This document shows positions 48,805 through 62,344 of a stretch of DNA of 64,000 nucleotides, piece by piece. The notes under the pieces are model-generated. The model saw only the letters and a list, made by a program, of their open reading frames with translations. It made no database searches and was not told the origin of the DNA. Source of the stretch: Himantopus leucocephalus (lineage: Eukaryota; Chordata; Aves; Charadriiformes; Recurvirostridae); assembly GCA_003993805.1 (NCBI GenBank), contig RSEF01000003.1, positions 43,365,957-43,429,956 of the forward strand, written 5' to 3'. A program made the position numbers and the translations under genes. Every line of letters begins with the position of its first letter. Positions within the stretch are counted from its first letter, which is position 1.

Positions 48805-50863
48805 ACAGCCGCAGCCTGAGCTGGTGTCTCTGATACTGTACCTCTGAGTCCTTCTGTCAGCAAAAAGTGACAAGAGCAGCATCATGGTAAATCCAGAGGG
48901 TTAACAGAGAGAAAAAAACACCAGTTTGATGTATTTGTGCGTGGCAGCTCTTTACCATATACAGTTACTGTGCCTGTGCTTATGAAATGCAAAGCATACA
49001 GGTACCAAGCACAAGCATTTTATTTTTTCCACAAAATTCTCCTCAGCAAAGATATACCTGTTACATACCAGGCTGAAATCAGAGACTTGGAGGAACTAAT
49101 TTTCAGTCACACTGTGCTCTGAATCATGTTGGAATTAGCGAAGGCCCTTTTTGCAGGCCCTCATCCTGGGCACACAAGGAGGAACACAGGAGTACAGGGA
49201 TGAAAGCCTCTCCACGCCTGGGCTGGTGAGTGCTCTGCAGCCAGTGGGGTCAAACACAACTGTGTCCTCAGCTGTGTCAGCTTTGGGTGGCTTTGAGGCA
49301 GCACACTGGAATGTTAAAGTACTTGGATCAGGAGAGGATATATGAAAGGATGTGAGGAAAGTAATGCAGGCACCAGCACGCTGTAGTTGCTGCAGTTGCT
49401 GTAGTTCAAACCTCAGCCAGCTCAGCGCATGCCAGCCTGCTCACATACTCAGCCTGGGAGCTCCTCTGAGACAGAGTCATGTAATTAATGAATTAGTCAA
49501 TAAAAATATACACTCGGTTATTGTTTATCAGTCATTAGTCATCATAGAGAGCTATATTTACCCAACACCACTAGAAAGATACCACCCGAAAGACCTGATG
49601 CCTCCCTGTGCTGCTTGCTGTTGGGTTGACTGCTGACCTCAGCAGAGATGGCATCCGGCTTAGGGACTGCTGTGTACCTGCACAGCCAGCTGCTTTGTCT
49701 TTTGGGAATGGCTGAACCAATTCAGACCTTCACATGGGGAGACACTTAATTCAGGCATAGATCTGTTTTTCTCAGGTTGGCTGGATGCCTTGAAAACCTT
49801 CTGGATCACAAAGTAGTGCCCAGCCCTTTCTTTCTCTTGCCATCACTGGCAAAGGGATGATAGATCTCCATCTCTTTCCACCAGCAGGAGTTTAGCAAAG
49901 TGGAGCCAATCACTCTTCTGTCCAACTCTCCCTTTCCCACCTGCACAGGAGGATCAGCTCCGTAACTGATGACCCTCGGAGCTTCTTAGAAGGTAGAAAA
50001 AGACCTTGTCAATTCTGTGTCCTGATGCCTCACAACTAAGGCTGCAGTAACTAAACATTTTAATCCTTCCCATTATCTTTGCTTTGAAGAATTGTTGTAA
50101 CATTCCTTAATACGTTTTAATTTCGATAGGAACAACTTGCTCCTGAATGCAATTCTTCTCATGCTCTAATGCACTCCCTAAACTGCAATATTCAGGAAAC
50201 TGAGTAATACCAGGAATGCATACCCCTAATTCAAACTATTTAGTGGAAGTGGGATCTAAATTGAGTTTCTGAACCTGTCCTTCATTAAATGCAGCTAGGA
50301 CCAAAAAGAAGTTGCTGGCTTACCGCAAAATAGCCAGCCTAGAATGGCCTTATGAGTTTTGAGTTCTCTTTATCAAATCCCTGAATGCACAGGAATTTGT
50401 TGGCTCTTTCCGGAGCAACAATGGTTATCATCTGTTCTCAGTGTTTTCTGGTGAGTTTATTATGCCCAAGGTAGCATTTTTAATATATGTCTTTATTTTT
50501 TTCATGACTGTTTCTGCCTCATCAAATGGAGTTGATTATTTACGGTTCAAATCCAGCCAGAGATTTCAGTGTGTATTACACAGACTTGGTACACACGATT
50601 TCCCCAGTAATCAAGTAATTGCCACACAGTAATACCACACATCACAAATTGAAGATGCCTGTTCAAATTTGAAAAGGAGATAGCAAGCTGCCATATCATC
50701 TCAGGCTGTAAGCACAGCAGAGGCTTAAACCGACTGCAGGTCATCAGGCCTGAGGCAAGAGAAACTCTTTGGCCCTGTTTGACACTAGAGGTCAGACATG
50801 GCAGCTGCCTGAGCCTGATAATTGAGCCTGATAATTTATGAATCAACTATCTTACTCTAAGGA
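48805..50863. other. Non-coding stretch, nothing recognised
   Basis: A nine-base unit ('gctgtagtt' and variants) is repeated three times at 49380-49406. Just before the next duplication, 'gagcctgataatt' is doubled at about 50811-50836. No gene is called. Confidence 0.55.
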
Positions 50864-51035
50864 CAGCCAGACCTGGTCAGTCTGCAGAGGGAAAGACTTT
50901 ATAGAGCAACACAAGTGACTCGTGGGAGATGGCTGTCTCACTGAGAATGCAGTCACCCTGATGGAGATGTCCTGATNAGCCAGACCTGGTCAGTCTGCAG
51001 AGGGAAAGACGTTATAGAGCAACACAAGTGACTCG
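50864..51035. repeat. Direct duplication, about 60-bp units, with n between
   Basis: The segment starting 'agccagacctggtcagtctg' at 50865 recurs at 50978, directly after an n at 50977. Unlike the other pairs, about 50 unrelated bases (50926-50976) lie between the end of the first copy and the n. The copies differ at only one or two positions. Confidence 0.92.
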
Positions 51036-52409
51036 GGGACTTGGGCAGTGCTGTACTGAGGAGAGCCCTAAGTTCACCAGAGTTTTTTGTATGGCTGCTC
51101 CTAAGAAGAAACATCAGACCTCACAGTGTATCTATAGCTACAGTCTCTTCTGCCTCTGTAATCCACAGTAGAACTGAACCAGAGCCCAAGCCTAGCACAG
51201 CTGTTCTCGGTACTTGTTTATGTGGGGACCACCACTTCTATTCTGAAAATAAAACAAGGATCTTTTATGCAGGCATACTTTTTCCCACATGACCATTTTT
51301 GTGTGTCCATTACACCAGGTGGCAAAGGAGTGTGGCCAGCAGTGCCCTGCAAAGAGTCTCTTGCATTTCATTTTGGGGTGTTTCAGGTTCTAAGCTGGTG
51401 GTTTTAAGTTCTCTAAGTCTACATACCTACTAACCGCACCCTGACCCCTGTTTCAAACATCACCGTAAATCCTACTCTCTGCCCTTCCCTCTCTTACAAA
51501 GGGACGATTGAGAAGATCCTGGACAAGCTAAAACAGATGAAGTTTCCTGCGGGAGTTTTCCTGGCACAGCAAGAGACCTAGTCCCTGGGACCTGGCCAGC
51601 CTGAGAAGCAGCAGTGTACATGGGTGAATAACTCCTCATAGATGAAGAAAATAACATTCTGAATCAGTGAAAGACCAAAAAGAAGGCCTTTAAATTTATT
51701 AGGGTGCATGATAAATTGTACCTGTAAGGGATTCACAGTGGTTATAGCTATTATCTCACAGGTATCACTTCAGGTATTGCATAAGAAGCTCCTTGATTGG
51801 GAAGAGAGATGATTATTTTTTGAGGTTATTCTATTTGTTTCATCCACTTTACCATACTGGATGCTGTTAAGCCATGTTGAAGGCAATTGTTAATGTTGTA
51901 CCACGGAGTCAGTAGAAGTTAAAACAAAATACAGAGCCTGTCTTTAGCCGTGTTATTTCTGCACTTCTACCTAGCCACCACTGCGCTGTGGGAGGCAAAG
52001 GTCCTCGGACAAAACCATGTGTGACCAGACCGCAACGCACCCACACCTCCATCAGCGCAGAAGAGACCAAAAACGGCCAGTCCTTCCTTCTGGGAACCCT
52101 GTTAGCTTAAACATCCAGTTTTCTACATTTTTAAGCAGAAGAAGGTTCAAACAATTTATTCCATTAGACAGCAGCGAGCCCCCCTTCCCATGCCCGCCAT
52201 CTGCCTCTGTGGGGCTGGGCTCCTGTATTCGGAGGCAAAATGGTGCTCTCCAGACCAGCATGCTGACAGCAATGCCTCACCACAGCAAAGGCTGCTACCT
52301 CTGAAAGGCAACCCAGTTGCTCAAGCCACAACCCAGCTGCCTGGAAGGTTTGAGAGGTGTGGGCAAGCTTAGCTTTTTCTCCATCCTTCACCACCCTTTG
52401 TACCTGCAG
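51036..52409. other. Non-coding stretch, nothing recognised
   Basis: Short open frames only, and no recognisable family or repeat. Confidence 0.6.
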
Positions 52410-52477
52410 GTGCTGAAACCTGCACCTCATGATGGCCACGTTCACATTATTTTGGGACGCTGCCAACCTTGGAGAAG
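52410..52477 (+). other. Weak candidate exon
   Basis: An acceptor (ccctttgtacctgcag) precedes 22 open codons starting VLKPAPHDGHVHIILGRC, ending two bases before a weak donor, GTTAAT. Only one frame is open. There is no motif, and the poor donor keeps this low. Confidence 0.2.
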
Positions 52478-52725
52478 GTTAATGAAGGAAAATAATATCT
52501 GTAGCAGTTTATAAGTGAGCTAATTCTAAAACATATTTTTGTGGGTGAAGACAAGGTATATCTGTAGATCAACATCTTTCCAGATGCCAAATTCTAACCA
52601 TCTGCTATTGGCAATGACAGGAAAAAATCATTAATAAAATAATCTCTTGTACAGGAAAGCATGCAGCAGCCTAACTATATAGGTAGATATCAGCAACCCC
52701 CAGGCTGTACTATTCAAAACAAAAC

Positions 52726-52951
52726 TTAAGAAACTGAGGGAGAAAGCACAGCACAAAGCTTTTGCTTTATTTTCTGTGTTTCCAGTACCAGGCAGAAAAA
52801 CAATACAAAAACCTGTCAGTGAAAAGTTACTTGGANTTAAGAAACTGAGGGAGAAAGCACAGCACAAAGCTTTTGCTTTACTTTATTTTCTGTGTTTCCA
52901 GTACCAGGCAGAAAAAATGATACAAAAACCTGTCAGTGAAAAGTTACTTGG
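52726..52951. repeat. Direct duplication, about 110-bp units split by one n
   Basis: Bases 52726-52835 recur from 52837 after an n at 52836. The units start 'ttaagaaactgagggagaaa' and end 'gaaaagttacttgg'. The right copy has a five-base insertion in the 'gctttattt' area and a small change in the following A-rich run. Confidence 0.95.
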
Positions 52952-55900
52952 GTATTTATTTTTAAAGAAATGCAAGTCAAGCTAGTGAATGTGTCATCTT
53001 TGCTGGAATACAGTTGTTATTTTAGGGCATTATCATGGGGATTTGAATCTTTTTATTGCAGCCCACTGGCTCTTTTCAGTAGCCTTCTTTTGAGTTACCT
53101 CCATAGCTATGTACCAAGTGCCAGGCAGCTATGTCACACAAATCCCAAATAGGCAGTACTCCCACATGAGTGGTGGCAAAACCCTCACGTGGTCTACAGG
53201 GCTTTCGCTGTTGCAGAGACATCTGAGGACAGAGTTCAGTGCTGAACGATGAAACGGGAGAGGAGCTCTTCAGGCTGGCAGAGAAGACGACCAAAAAAAG
53301 AAAAAGAAAAAAAGTCCTCCTGAACTGTACGTCACTAAGCATTTAACGGTATTTTTAGCAAGGATTCCTATGACATTTTTGGTAGATACACCTTTCTGCG
53401 TATCTCCCCCCAACACATACATATGCACACTTTAACAGACTCAACAGCATGCTGTGTTTTTCTGTACTTGTCAGATCACATTGAAGATTACAACAAGTAA
53501 CTATATTAATGTATTATTACTGCCATTATTCAAGCCATTCCTTCTTTAGAAGTTATGAAATATGGAATCGTGAATAGAATCAGAATAAGCACATATTTTC
53601 TCTGTTATGTTAATGGCCTGGCTGAAGTCCAACAAAACAGGCTTGTGTGTGCAGCTGATTATTTTGTTTCAAACCTCTCAATACTTTATACATACAGGCT
53701 AGAAAGAGGGCACTCAGCACAGATCTGTTCATTTGATGCTACCCCAGCTAGCACAACAGTCCCGTTTGAGAACTCTTTTTAATCAAGACATTTTTAAAAT
53801 AATGGAAACAATTTAATAATTGACACTTGGAGAAAAATTCTCCTAGCAATAGGCAGTGTGAGAGGTGTCTTTGGACTCCTTCTATAAAATAGCATATTTC
53901 TTATGTTTGTCAAAGCCTAATCCAGTGTCAAGTTACAGAATCGGATGAATGAGCCAGTTACTCTAATAAATTGTAGTTTCTGTGATGTAAAAACTTGCCC
54001 AGATAATGAAAACACAGTTAAAGCACAAGCTAGAGATGGGTGAAATTTCTAAAGGCTGGCCACTAAATCCTTTCAAGATATGCTCACCACCTCGGTTTAG
54101 GAATACTGCTGGAAATAGAATTTCCTCTGAGATTTACAATATTTTTAGTCTGATTTGAATAACACAGCAGTGAGAATATTCTCAGTTCTTCCACCTCCCT
54201 TTTTGGTGTCTAAAATTTTAGCCCATCACGTGATCAGCGTCCAGGAATGGAATCGTATTTTCTCAGACCCCAAGCTCTTAAGAACCTGGTAAAAGACCAT
54301 CATGAGCAACTTTTTCCCAACAAGGAGCTAGGCAGACCATACAGCTGAGTCTCATGAGATGCTCAAACACCTGGAAATGGAGGACATGTAAGGTGGCCAA
54401 AATAATATAACTGCCCATCTGTCTTTGAAAATTTCCAGGAGGAAGTGATATAGTTTCCTGAAGTGTTCAAATAGCAAGGTCTTTTCATCCACAGCGTAGT
54501 CCCATGAATCCTGGGCATCTGCCATAGCACGGCAATTTGCTTTGGAAGAACGTCTCATGAGCTGATTGCATCCAGCTGGATTAGTAAGAGACACTACCCT
54601 GGATAATCTGTCTTGACACATGTGATGTTCACCCCTTTACATGGAGTTACAATGAACCATCATAAACATCTGATCAGAGACTCCGGTTCCCAGTGCTATG
54701 GGAATTTAGGCTGGTAAACACACCAGCAGCCTTCACTTTTGTTTTGTTTTACTGACATGGCTTTGAAGCTTGTGAGAGCCTCCCCGCTGCCAGCCCTGAC
54801 ACAGCAGCACTGTGCACAGTCACACAGGACACATGGAGCTTGAGCAGCCAGAGTACGAGTTCCCTCACTCTGTGCCATGATCACATTTCACATCTGAACT
54901 GGACAGAGCACATCTGGGTTGAGCCTCCTGTCTGTAACTCAGCCTTTTGTCTCTCTTTCAAGACCAACAACAAAAGCGCACGCTAACATCAGTTGTGATA
55001 TTAATACCTTTTAGAGACATTTCTAAGTACCTAATTGGAGTATGACAACATACTGCCTCACCACATCTATGCTACCAAAAAAACTGCTGTTTTCTTCACT
55101 CCCTGCAGCTCAGGGAGGAGTGTAGGGAGTGGGGCAGGGAGGAGGAGGCAGGACTGCTGCTCTAAGCATGTAAGGTACAACCAAACCCCTGAATCCTTCT
55201 CTTTCCCTGTCCTTTACTTTATTCTCAAGCCAGAAGCAGTTACTGTCTTTCTGAGCTCAATGTTAAGTCATCAAAGGTGTTGTGCCTGCCAAAATTGCTC
55301 ACTGAAGATAGAGTTCCTTTGAGCGGTGCTCCTCTGGAGCCATTGCCTCCTCAAAGCACAATGCTGACACCACACCAGGTAACCAAACAGGAGAACTAGT
55401 TCCCAAGGATTTGCAGGCTGTGGGATCTGGCATCTGACTCTGCTTTTATACCCCTGTGTAAATCAATGGTAATGCCCGACTGTGAGTGACGTTAGGTCTG
55501 GGCTCCCGAATGGAGACATTCTTCCTCATCTCCTACGAGGAGCAGGCACAAGCCCTTGAGCTATAAGAGTGCAAACCGTTTGATGAATTCTCCCATACAA
55601 AAGTTCCAGAAGACATAAATACAGACCTGAAATTTCACTTTGGGACTGGCCGAACCTATGTGTTCAAAGGAGGCACCTGGAAGTAAGTAGCAAGAGAAAG
55701 GCGGAGTAAACCCATGTTAGGCCTTTCACCCAAAGCAACCGCTGTCTGCTGTGCCAAGACTGCTGCTTCACCTGCCACATCCTGCCTGCCCTTTTCTTCT
55801 TGCGAGAACCCAGGCTGGAGCTGGCAGAGGCAAGTGAAACTCTGCCTGAGCTGTATTGCGGGTGAGAAGATTTCTTCAAGGGAGTTATCCTACTCAGGGA

Positions 55901-57290
55901 ATCTGGCAGTCCGTAAATCACAAGCCTAACGTTCATTGTAAATTAAGGCAGAATCAGCCAGGCAGAAAACTCCAGTGGCTGAACATTTCACACGTTATAA
56001 ATTGGAGTAGTTGCCTTGTACAACATGAAATAACCAAGAAACAACAGGACGTCCCTTACATTGTGCTACAGAGACTCCCTCCATGCACCTGGAGGAAGCG
56101 TGCACTGTAATAATATCATATATTTTATGATCAATGCTTAGGCTTCAAAGACAAATTCAAGTCCTTTTTCTTGGCTGCTCTCGGGTGAAATTGAGTTTAT
56201 TGTTCGCTTCCTGCACTAGAGAGGGAACAAAGCTTTATGCATTGTTCATCTTTTATCAGTGTGGAAGAGAAATAAACAGCTTTCAATTTAACATTTCCCT
56301 GGCTCCAATTCTTACCAAAATGCCATTGAGCCTGCTAACAGATTGATACATAAAGACATACTTAGACCAATGTCACCACCCCCATCTGACTCAGGGCCTC
56401 TCCAGGGTCAAGAGAGAGCCCTACGAACCAGGCTTGGAGCAGGCTATCAGCAGAATATATGGTGGGGATGGCAGTGACTCTGGCTTCTAGGAGGGTCTCC
56501 CCATCTTCTGCTCAATTTAATCCAATCCCCTTTCCCAGCCCTGGCTGTCCAGGGCTCTGGCATAAGTACAGAAAACACTGAGACAACACATTTTAACACC
56601 ATCGCTTCCCCCATCCTACCCCAGCTGTCTGCAGCTTGAAGCAGCAGAAATCAGCTGCTGAGAAAAGAGGTGTACCTCTGGAAACAAGTCAGATGTCTGA
56701 CATTAATGAGTTGTATCACTGTTTTTTCCTTCTTAAAACAGAAATCGGTACGCCTTCATGAACAGTGATGGCGCTTGAGTCACATCTGGCCATGGTAATC
56801 TGCATGCTGGGCACGCCTGGGAGGTGTAACAGCTGGCTCCAGCTGGGATGGGAAGCCACATGGGACCACCAGCAGATGTAAAAATGCATCAGCCTAGAGC
56901 TCCAGGAGGAATAACTGAGCAGACCCTGTTGCTCCCATGCTTTCCATTGCCTCCCTGTTGCTGTAGCTGCACTCACGTCCCCCTAGCCCCCACCTTCTAT
57001 TTTTTGAAAAAGCTCTAGACATTCACAGCCAACTGCCTTTGGAGCTTCCCTGATCTACCCATGCCTGTGCAGCTCTTGCTGGTGTCTGAAATGATGAAGT
57101 CAGTGGTCTGCAGTTTGAGCAGTCAGGTCAGGAGTCTTCACTGCAGCAGTTCTACTTATATGGTAGGAAAATGCCATTCCTGCCAGGAAAATATCATTCC
57201 TCCTCATTCTCAACAGGGAGATCACAGTCTTATCATGTTTCTAGGGATTCTTCATATTTTTTCCTCACTTTTCTTCTCTTTATGTCCCAG
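52952..57290. other. Non-coding stretch, nothing recognised
   Basis: Mostly AT-rich intron-like sequence. Strong acceptor-like tracts end near 54965 and 55109, but the following open segments have poor donors. A 20-base unit ('aggaaaatgccattcctgcc' and a variant) is tandemly doubled at 57165-57204. Confidence 0.5.
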
Positions 57291-57342
57291 ATAGTCAACC
57301 TTTGCTCATCCATGAACAACACTGAACAAAAGCATGTTCAAG
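57291..57342 (+). other. Weak candidate exon
   Basis: A strong acceptor (cttttcttctctttatgtcccag) and donor CAAG|GTAATG enclose 17 codons (IVNLCSSMNNTEQKHVQ) and one trailing G. The only open frame starts in phase 0. The trailing G would join the leading CT of the candidate at 61807 to give alanine, so the two are phase-compatible. At 52 nt it may still be chance. Confidence 0.3.
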
Positions 57343-60300
57343 GTAATGAATGTCATGGTTTGCTCTCCCTGTTTGCTTCAGACTGTAAATTTCTAATTTC
57401 CCTTGGATGACAACAACATCAGAGGGTCTCATGTTGTTTGCAGCCATGGTTGGGGTAACCCACATTCCCTGCAAACCACCAGGGTCTTCACAAACTGCCC
57501 TTTAGTGTCTTTAATCCATGACCTAAGAACAGAGTTCATCCAAGTCATTAGCAAACACGACATCAGCTCAGCAAAAAACAGACACGCAAAGTGGAGGCAG
57601 AGTGTTTGCATTGCAGAACATCCAGAGGATATGTAACCATGACTCTGTGCTGAGGGATTTGCTATCATCACCCATCAGTGGCTCTACTGGTTTACACCAG
57701 TCGCCAACTGGACCCCATATCTCAAGAACTGATAGGGTGTATGAAGGACCTGAAAGGCACAGCAAGCAGGGAGGTACCGAACTCCACTAGACTCAGTGGG
57801 GGTTAGATAAGAAGGACCACAGAGTTCAAATGCTTCTGCTGTAACATGTGCTACATGGCTTCACATGACTCCTCAGGATCAGCACAGGGCTCCTCAGATC
57901 TGGTAGCTGACAGATGTGGTGAAGTTACTTGCCTGGAGCCACTCAGGCTGCGTGGCTGCAACTGCAGCAGGGGAAATGCATGCGACTCTGCACCCTCCCA
58001 CAAGTTATTAATGGGAGAGGTGGAGATTACACCTCAGCAAATCTGTCTGATCATTTACAGATTCATAGAGCAGGGTTTTTTTCAATTTGTATTCTCTGTC
58101 TTCGAGTGTCCTTTTTCCCTCAGCAGTGGGGCCACTTACTCCAAGACTATCAATGAGCATTTTTTAAGGCCTCAGGAGATGAAGTCACTGTATGAAATCC
58201 TGCGCTTTTAAAATCTAAACAGACATTTCGTATATGGTTAGGGACTATTATAAACCATACATATTTGGCCCCAAACTCACTCTTGGAAAACTCTTGTGTT
58301 CCCCCCCTAAAGGATAAGAACCAGATAGAGATCGAAAGTCGGGGATGGGTTTCCCGTTCTGAAAACAGGTCTCTGCCATAAGACTAGCAGTGTGCGTTCA
58401 TACTTAACAACAAAATCTGTTTTGAAAAAAATGTTGGGAACTCAAAATATAGCATTCAGGTTTCAGCTGATTTGGCTTTCTTCCACAGTAGTGCCTGAAA
58501 CAGCCTTCTGAAAAAGGGAAATGGACAATTTTTCAGCAATAATCAAAGAAACTCATGATTTCACAGAGACACTGTGACTTTGACTGTCATCTGTGTATAA
58601 TAAGGTGAGCAATAGAAACAGCATATTTTCTGCTACTTACACTTTCAGTGTGTCAACATATTCACCTATATATACTTCGCACCACCGTATATTGGCTGAA
58701 ACACAATTATTTGGAAAAATCTATGGAAAAAGTCCCTAACCGAAAAACTGAAACGTGGTGTAATCCTAATAACTCCTCGGTAACCTTACATAGTTCTTAT
58801 CGCAATCCCGCCACTCATTTCATTTTGCTACTAAATCCCTCATGCTTTCTCAGGCTACTTATCCTTGCAGGCTGGAGGTCAGGTTGCACTCAGAGAGGCA
58901 GATTTTCCTCTGATAGCATGTCCAATATGAGGGAGATTCCCTGCCTTCAGCAAGTTTTTTAAATGAGATTATTGATTTCACTTTGCAAGTGATTCAAAGT
59001 AGATCACCTGACCGAAAGCGCTGCAATTTCATTTGAGGGTTAAGGACAAAAGGTGAATGTTTTTCTGTGGAGTGATGAGCAGAACAAGCAAAGGCAGACT
59101 CCCCTAGTTTTGAAACTCCCAGCTCTGCCTTGGACATTACCAGAGAAAACAGAGAGCAACAGAAACCCCAGTTCTTTCAGAAACTCATTGAACTGTGGTC
59201 ATTTAAAATGCGTAAGATTTAAGACATTCACCTAATACAAGATTACCTTCACTATGTTGATTATCTGATCTGGGCATTGAAACCTTTAAGGAGCTTTGCC
59301 TCTGAGTCTGTGGAGCACATGGAAGGAAGGTCAAATGATCTAAAATACAGGACAGCCCCAAAAGGAGATCATCCTGTGAGGTTTAACGTATAAACTGTTA
59401 CACTATCTCATAACATCACTGTTCCTAAACCTTAGCCTGGGTAACCTGCTGGAGCAATACACATAAAAGAAGGAATATTTATAGGCTAAGGGTAGTCTTG
59501 AAAAAAACAACCCATTTTGGAGAAACAAATATGGTCTCTTCACAGGGGATATCACACACACTGTTCCCATAATCACTGTTGGATTATGGGTCATTTGTAC
59601 CCCTCAAGCCAGTGCCTGGTACCAGTACATTCACCTCAGGAGTAATGGGCTCTCTCAGCAAAAACAAAGATGCTCTGCCCTCTGGTTTCTGGGGGGACTG
59701 ACAGAACTCTAGGCTCCACAGAGCTGGGCTACAGCACCAGTTTACATCAAAGGCATGATGCTCTCTCCTGCCAGATTGAAGGCAGGGCCTTTTGACGCCT
59801 GTTTCTCTTTAGGGAATGCATATAGTTCTCTCCAGGCTCTGAAGAAAGGAGACTAACCTCAGCTGGTGCATCAGCGTGGGCTGCCCCAAGCACAGCCCCA
59901 CATCAGTAAGTCAAAACAACCACATTCCCAGCCAAACTCTTCCGTAGGTATGAACGGGAGAAGGGGAAGAGCCTTCAGCCTCTCTACAGACCAGCGGCTA
60001 AGGCACTCCAGCCTCCTGATATTGACATCTACAGCATGCATCCCAGGCTGCAGCAAGGGAGGCCGGAGCGTGAAGAGGTGAGCAGAGCTGTTGCTCTTTC
60101 AGCTACTCTGGCTCTTGAGATCCTGGCTCTGTTCCTCAGCATAATTTCCATTACCTTGAAGAACGATCCAAACAACTCCAGTAGCATGATCAAAAGAGTA
60201 TGAAAAAGATCCAGAGGTGATTCAGTGTGTTGGTGCCACGGCAGCATAAATGTACTGACGTATCTCAGTCGTTCCCGTTCTCCCATGCCTCCCACGCAGC

Positions 60301-61806
60301 CGGCGGTGCTGCCGGAGGGGCTCTAGGCACCGGCTCCCCTTCAGTAACAGAGAAAGCACAACTCCCCTTAACATATTTTCTGTAATTGCTATATTTGGAC
60401 ACTGATGGGCCCCTTTGGAGAGGGCAAACCCAGAAACGTTTCACTGTTTCACATTGCTGTGCGTTAGAAATAACATCCTCTGGAACCACAGGAGTTAATT
60501 TCCACACACAGTTATCAGGGTTTGTATATTTTTGCTGTTTAGAAACTTTCATCTGTGGAGTATAAGACAATGGCATAGAAAAAATCCCTGTTATTGCCTA
60601 CTTTTTTGTTTGATGATGCTTCTCCTTTGCTGCTAATGTCATTTACAAACTGATCATAGTAATGAATTCACTTATTGGTTACTTGAATCTTGTAGCATAT
60701 TGAGTTTCATTACAAATATCCAGAAAACGTTTCTATTCAGATAATCCTTTATGGCCTTAATGTTTGAGGATCAATTTGTCTTACAAGATGAAACAGAGGT
60801 CAGAAATGCAATGCAATGTGACAACACTCTGTAATCCCACATATTATTATGGCAACATGCACTGGTACCACAAGTGTTAAGGATTGCATATACATTCCTA
60901 TTTTAAATCTTATTTTTAGAGATCTGCAGCTCAGTCATAGAGATTTGCTGTAGGCAGAACTTGTCATACAAATATTCAGCCTAGAACTAATTTTCCTTAA
61001 CATGTTTTAACATCTTCCAAAACAAACAAACAAAGACTGCAGCACTTTCAAAAACACAGTTCTCTGTGCCTTGATCAAAACACAGGACTTGATTCAACAA
61101 CGAGCAGCTCTAGTGTGAAGCTAATATGAAGTATAATAACATTAAGTGAATTGAGTTACTCTAGAAATAAACTAGAGTAACACGCTGGTAGATCAGGCTC
61201 AAAGTCTATTTGTTTGTTAGATACTCTGTTAGAGCCTTTACTAGATTCTACTTTAACACCATCTTGAAGCCAGCTGAAGTCTGTTCCTCATAATAACCTG
61301 TCTGAAAAGGATAGAAATTCTGCATTATAAAAATATGCTTCCAGATGATCATGTATCATTTATTGAGGCATCCAACAACCCTTCAAATTTGTCTCAGCCA
61401 AGATAAGTTAGGTGAGTGCATCTCACATCTCCTGTTCTCATTTATTCAAAATGAAAAGTCACCTTTGAGGGATTAACACCTTGTGTAGAACACAAACCAG
61501 GACTGACTTCAAATAATCCAAACACTGATCTTGCTTGCTAGCTAAAGCAGGTCAAGGTTTTTCTCATTTTGTTCAAGGTGTTCGTAAACATTCATTTAAA
61601 CATTAAAGGCAACAAAAGCAATGAACAGCGAAAACTCTGGAAAACAGACTATACTGCAGAACTCTACACCTGAGCTCCTTTTTCAGTGCTCCTCTCATGT
61701 TGGAGAGAGAGAAAGAGGGCCTGTCAGTAGGTGACTCACTTCAGAGAAGCTCCGTGATATTGTTCAGAGGAACCACCCTCTGCAAACCCTTGTTTTTATT
61801 CTCCAG
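57343..61806. other. Non-coding stretch, nothing recognised
   Basis: AT-rich intron-like sequence. Several short frames are open on both strands without motifs. A sequence near 57915-57955 weakly resembles an antisense MIR core but is too diverged to call. Confidence 0.5.
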
Positions 61807-61976
61807 CTATTAAGAAAATGTACATGATGACTTCAGATGTAGGAGGCTTCATCCGGAGAGATCTTCCCTGGGAATCTGTGGTAGAAAGACAAGTGAGGGG
61901 ATTGCTACCCAGCACCCTTCTTGGATTTGCAGCAAATAGCAACAGCGTGTTTGAAAACAGTCTTAAACTAAAGAAG
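61807..61976 (+). CDS. Candidate internal exon, unknown protein
   Basis: A good acceptor (ccttgtttttattctccag) is followed, after two bases, by an open frame reading IKKMYMMTSDVGGFIRRD, LPWESVVERQ, then VRGLLPSTLLGFAANSNS and VFENSLKLKK. The donor could be the strong GTGAGG after 61892 (28 codons) or the weaker GTTATT after 61976 (56 codons). Both leave phase 0. The longer reading has protein-like composition throughout, so I give its coordinates. It is phase-compatible with the weak candidate at 57291 but not directly with the one at 63540, so an exon would be missing between them. Family unknown. Confidence 0.4.
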
Positions 61977-62344
61977 GTTATTTTCCTTTCAGTAACCACA
62001 CTCCTCTGGGGAGTTTCAGCTAATGTGGATCTCACAGAAGGTGTACGTATGTGTTTTTTACTTCAACTTCTGCCCAACACCAACACTTTTGACTGTGTTC
62101 AGGACCATATGTGCATCTGTGGATGTCTTTACTCTTGTCGCCATCTCCACGGATGACATAAATAGCAAAGCATCTCCTGTCCGCAAACCACAGCCAGACA
62201 AAATCCCAGATGTAATAAAAAACCCAAATATTGCTGCATCTCCAAAGAGCATTGGGGTTGGTGGAAAAAGGAAGGAAAGTGGCAGGAACTACAGTTATGC
62301 CGCATGCCCCTGGATGTATGGGGTAACTAACTGTACCAGTAAGG
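61977..62344. other. Non-coding stretch, nothing recognised
   Basis: Sequence between the candidate exon and the CR1 copy. A + strand frame stays open to 62442 but runs into CR1 sequence and has no motif. Confidence 0.5.

Noticed and set aside
50540..50560. tRNA T-loop-like sequence 'ggttcaaatcc'
   Set aside because: No D-arm, anticodon arm or acceptor stem can be formed around it.
57900..57965. Possible antisense MIR core
   Set aside because: Only a short, strongly diverged match; the flanking MIR motifs are missing.
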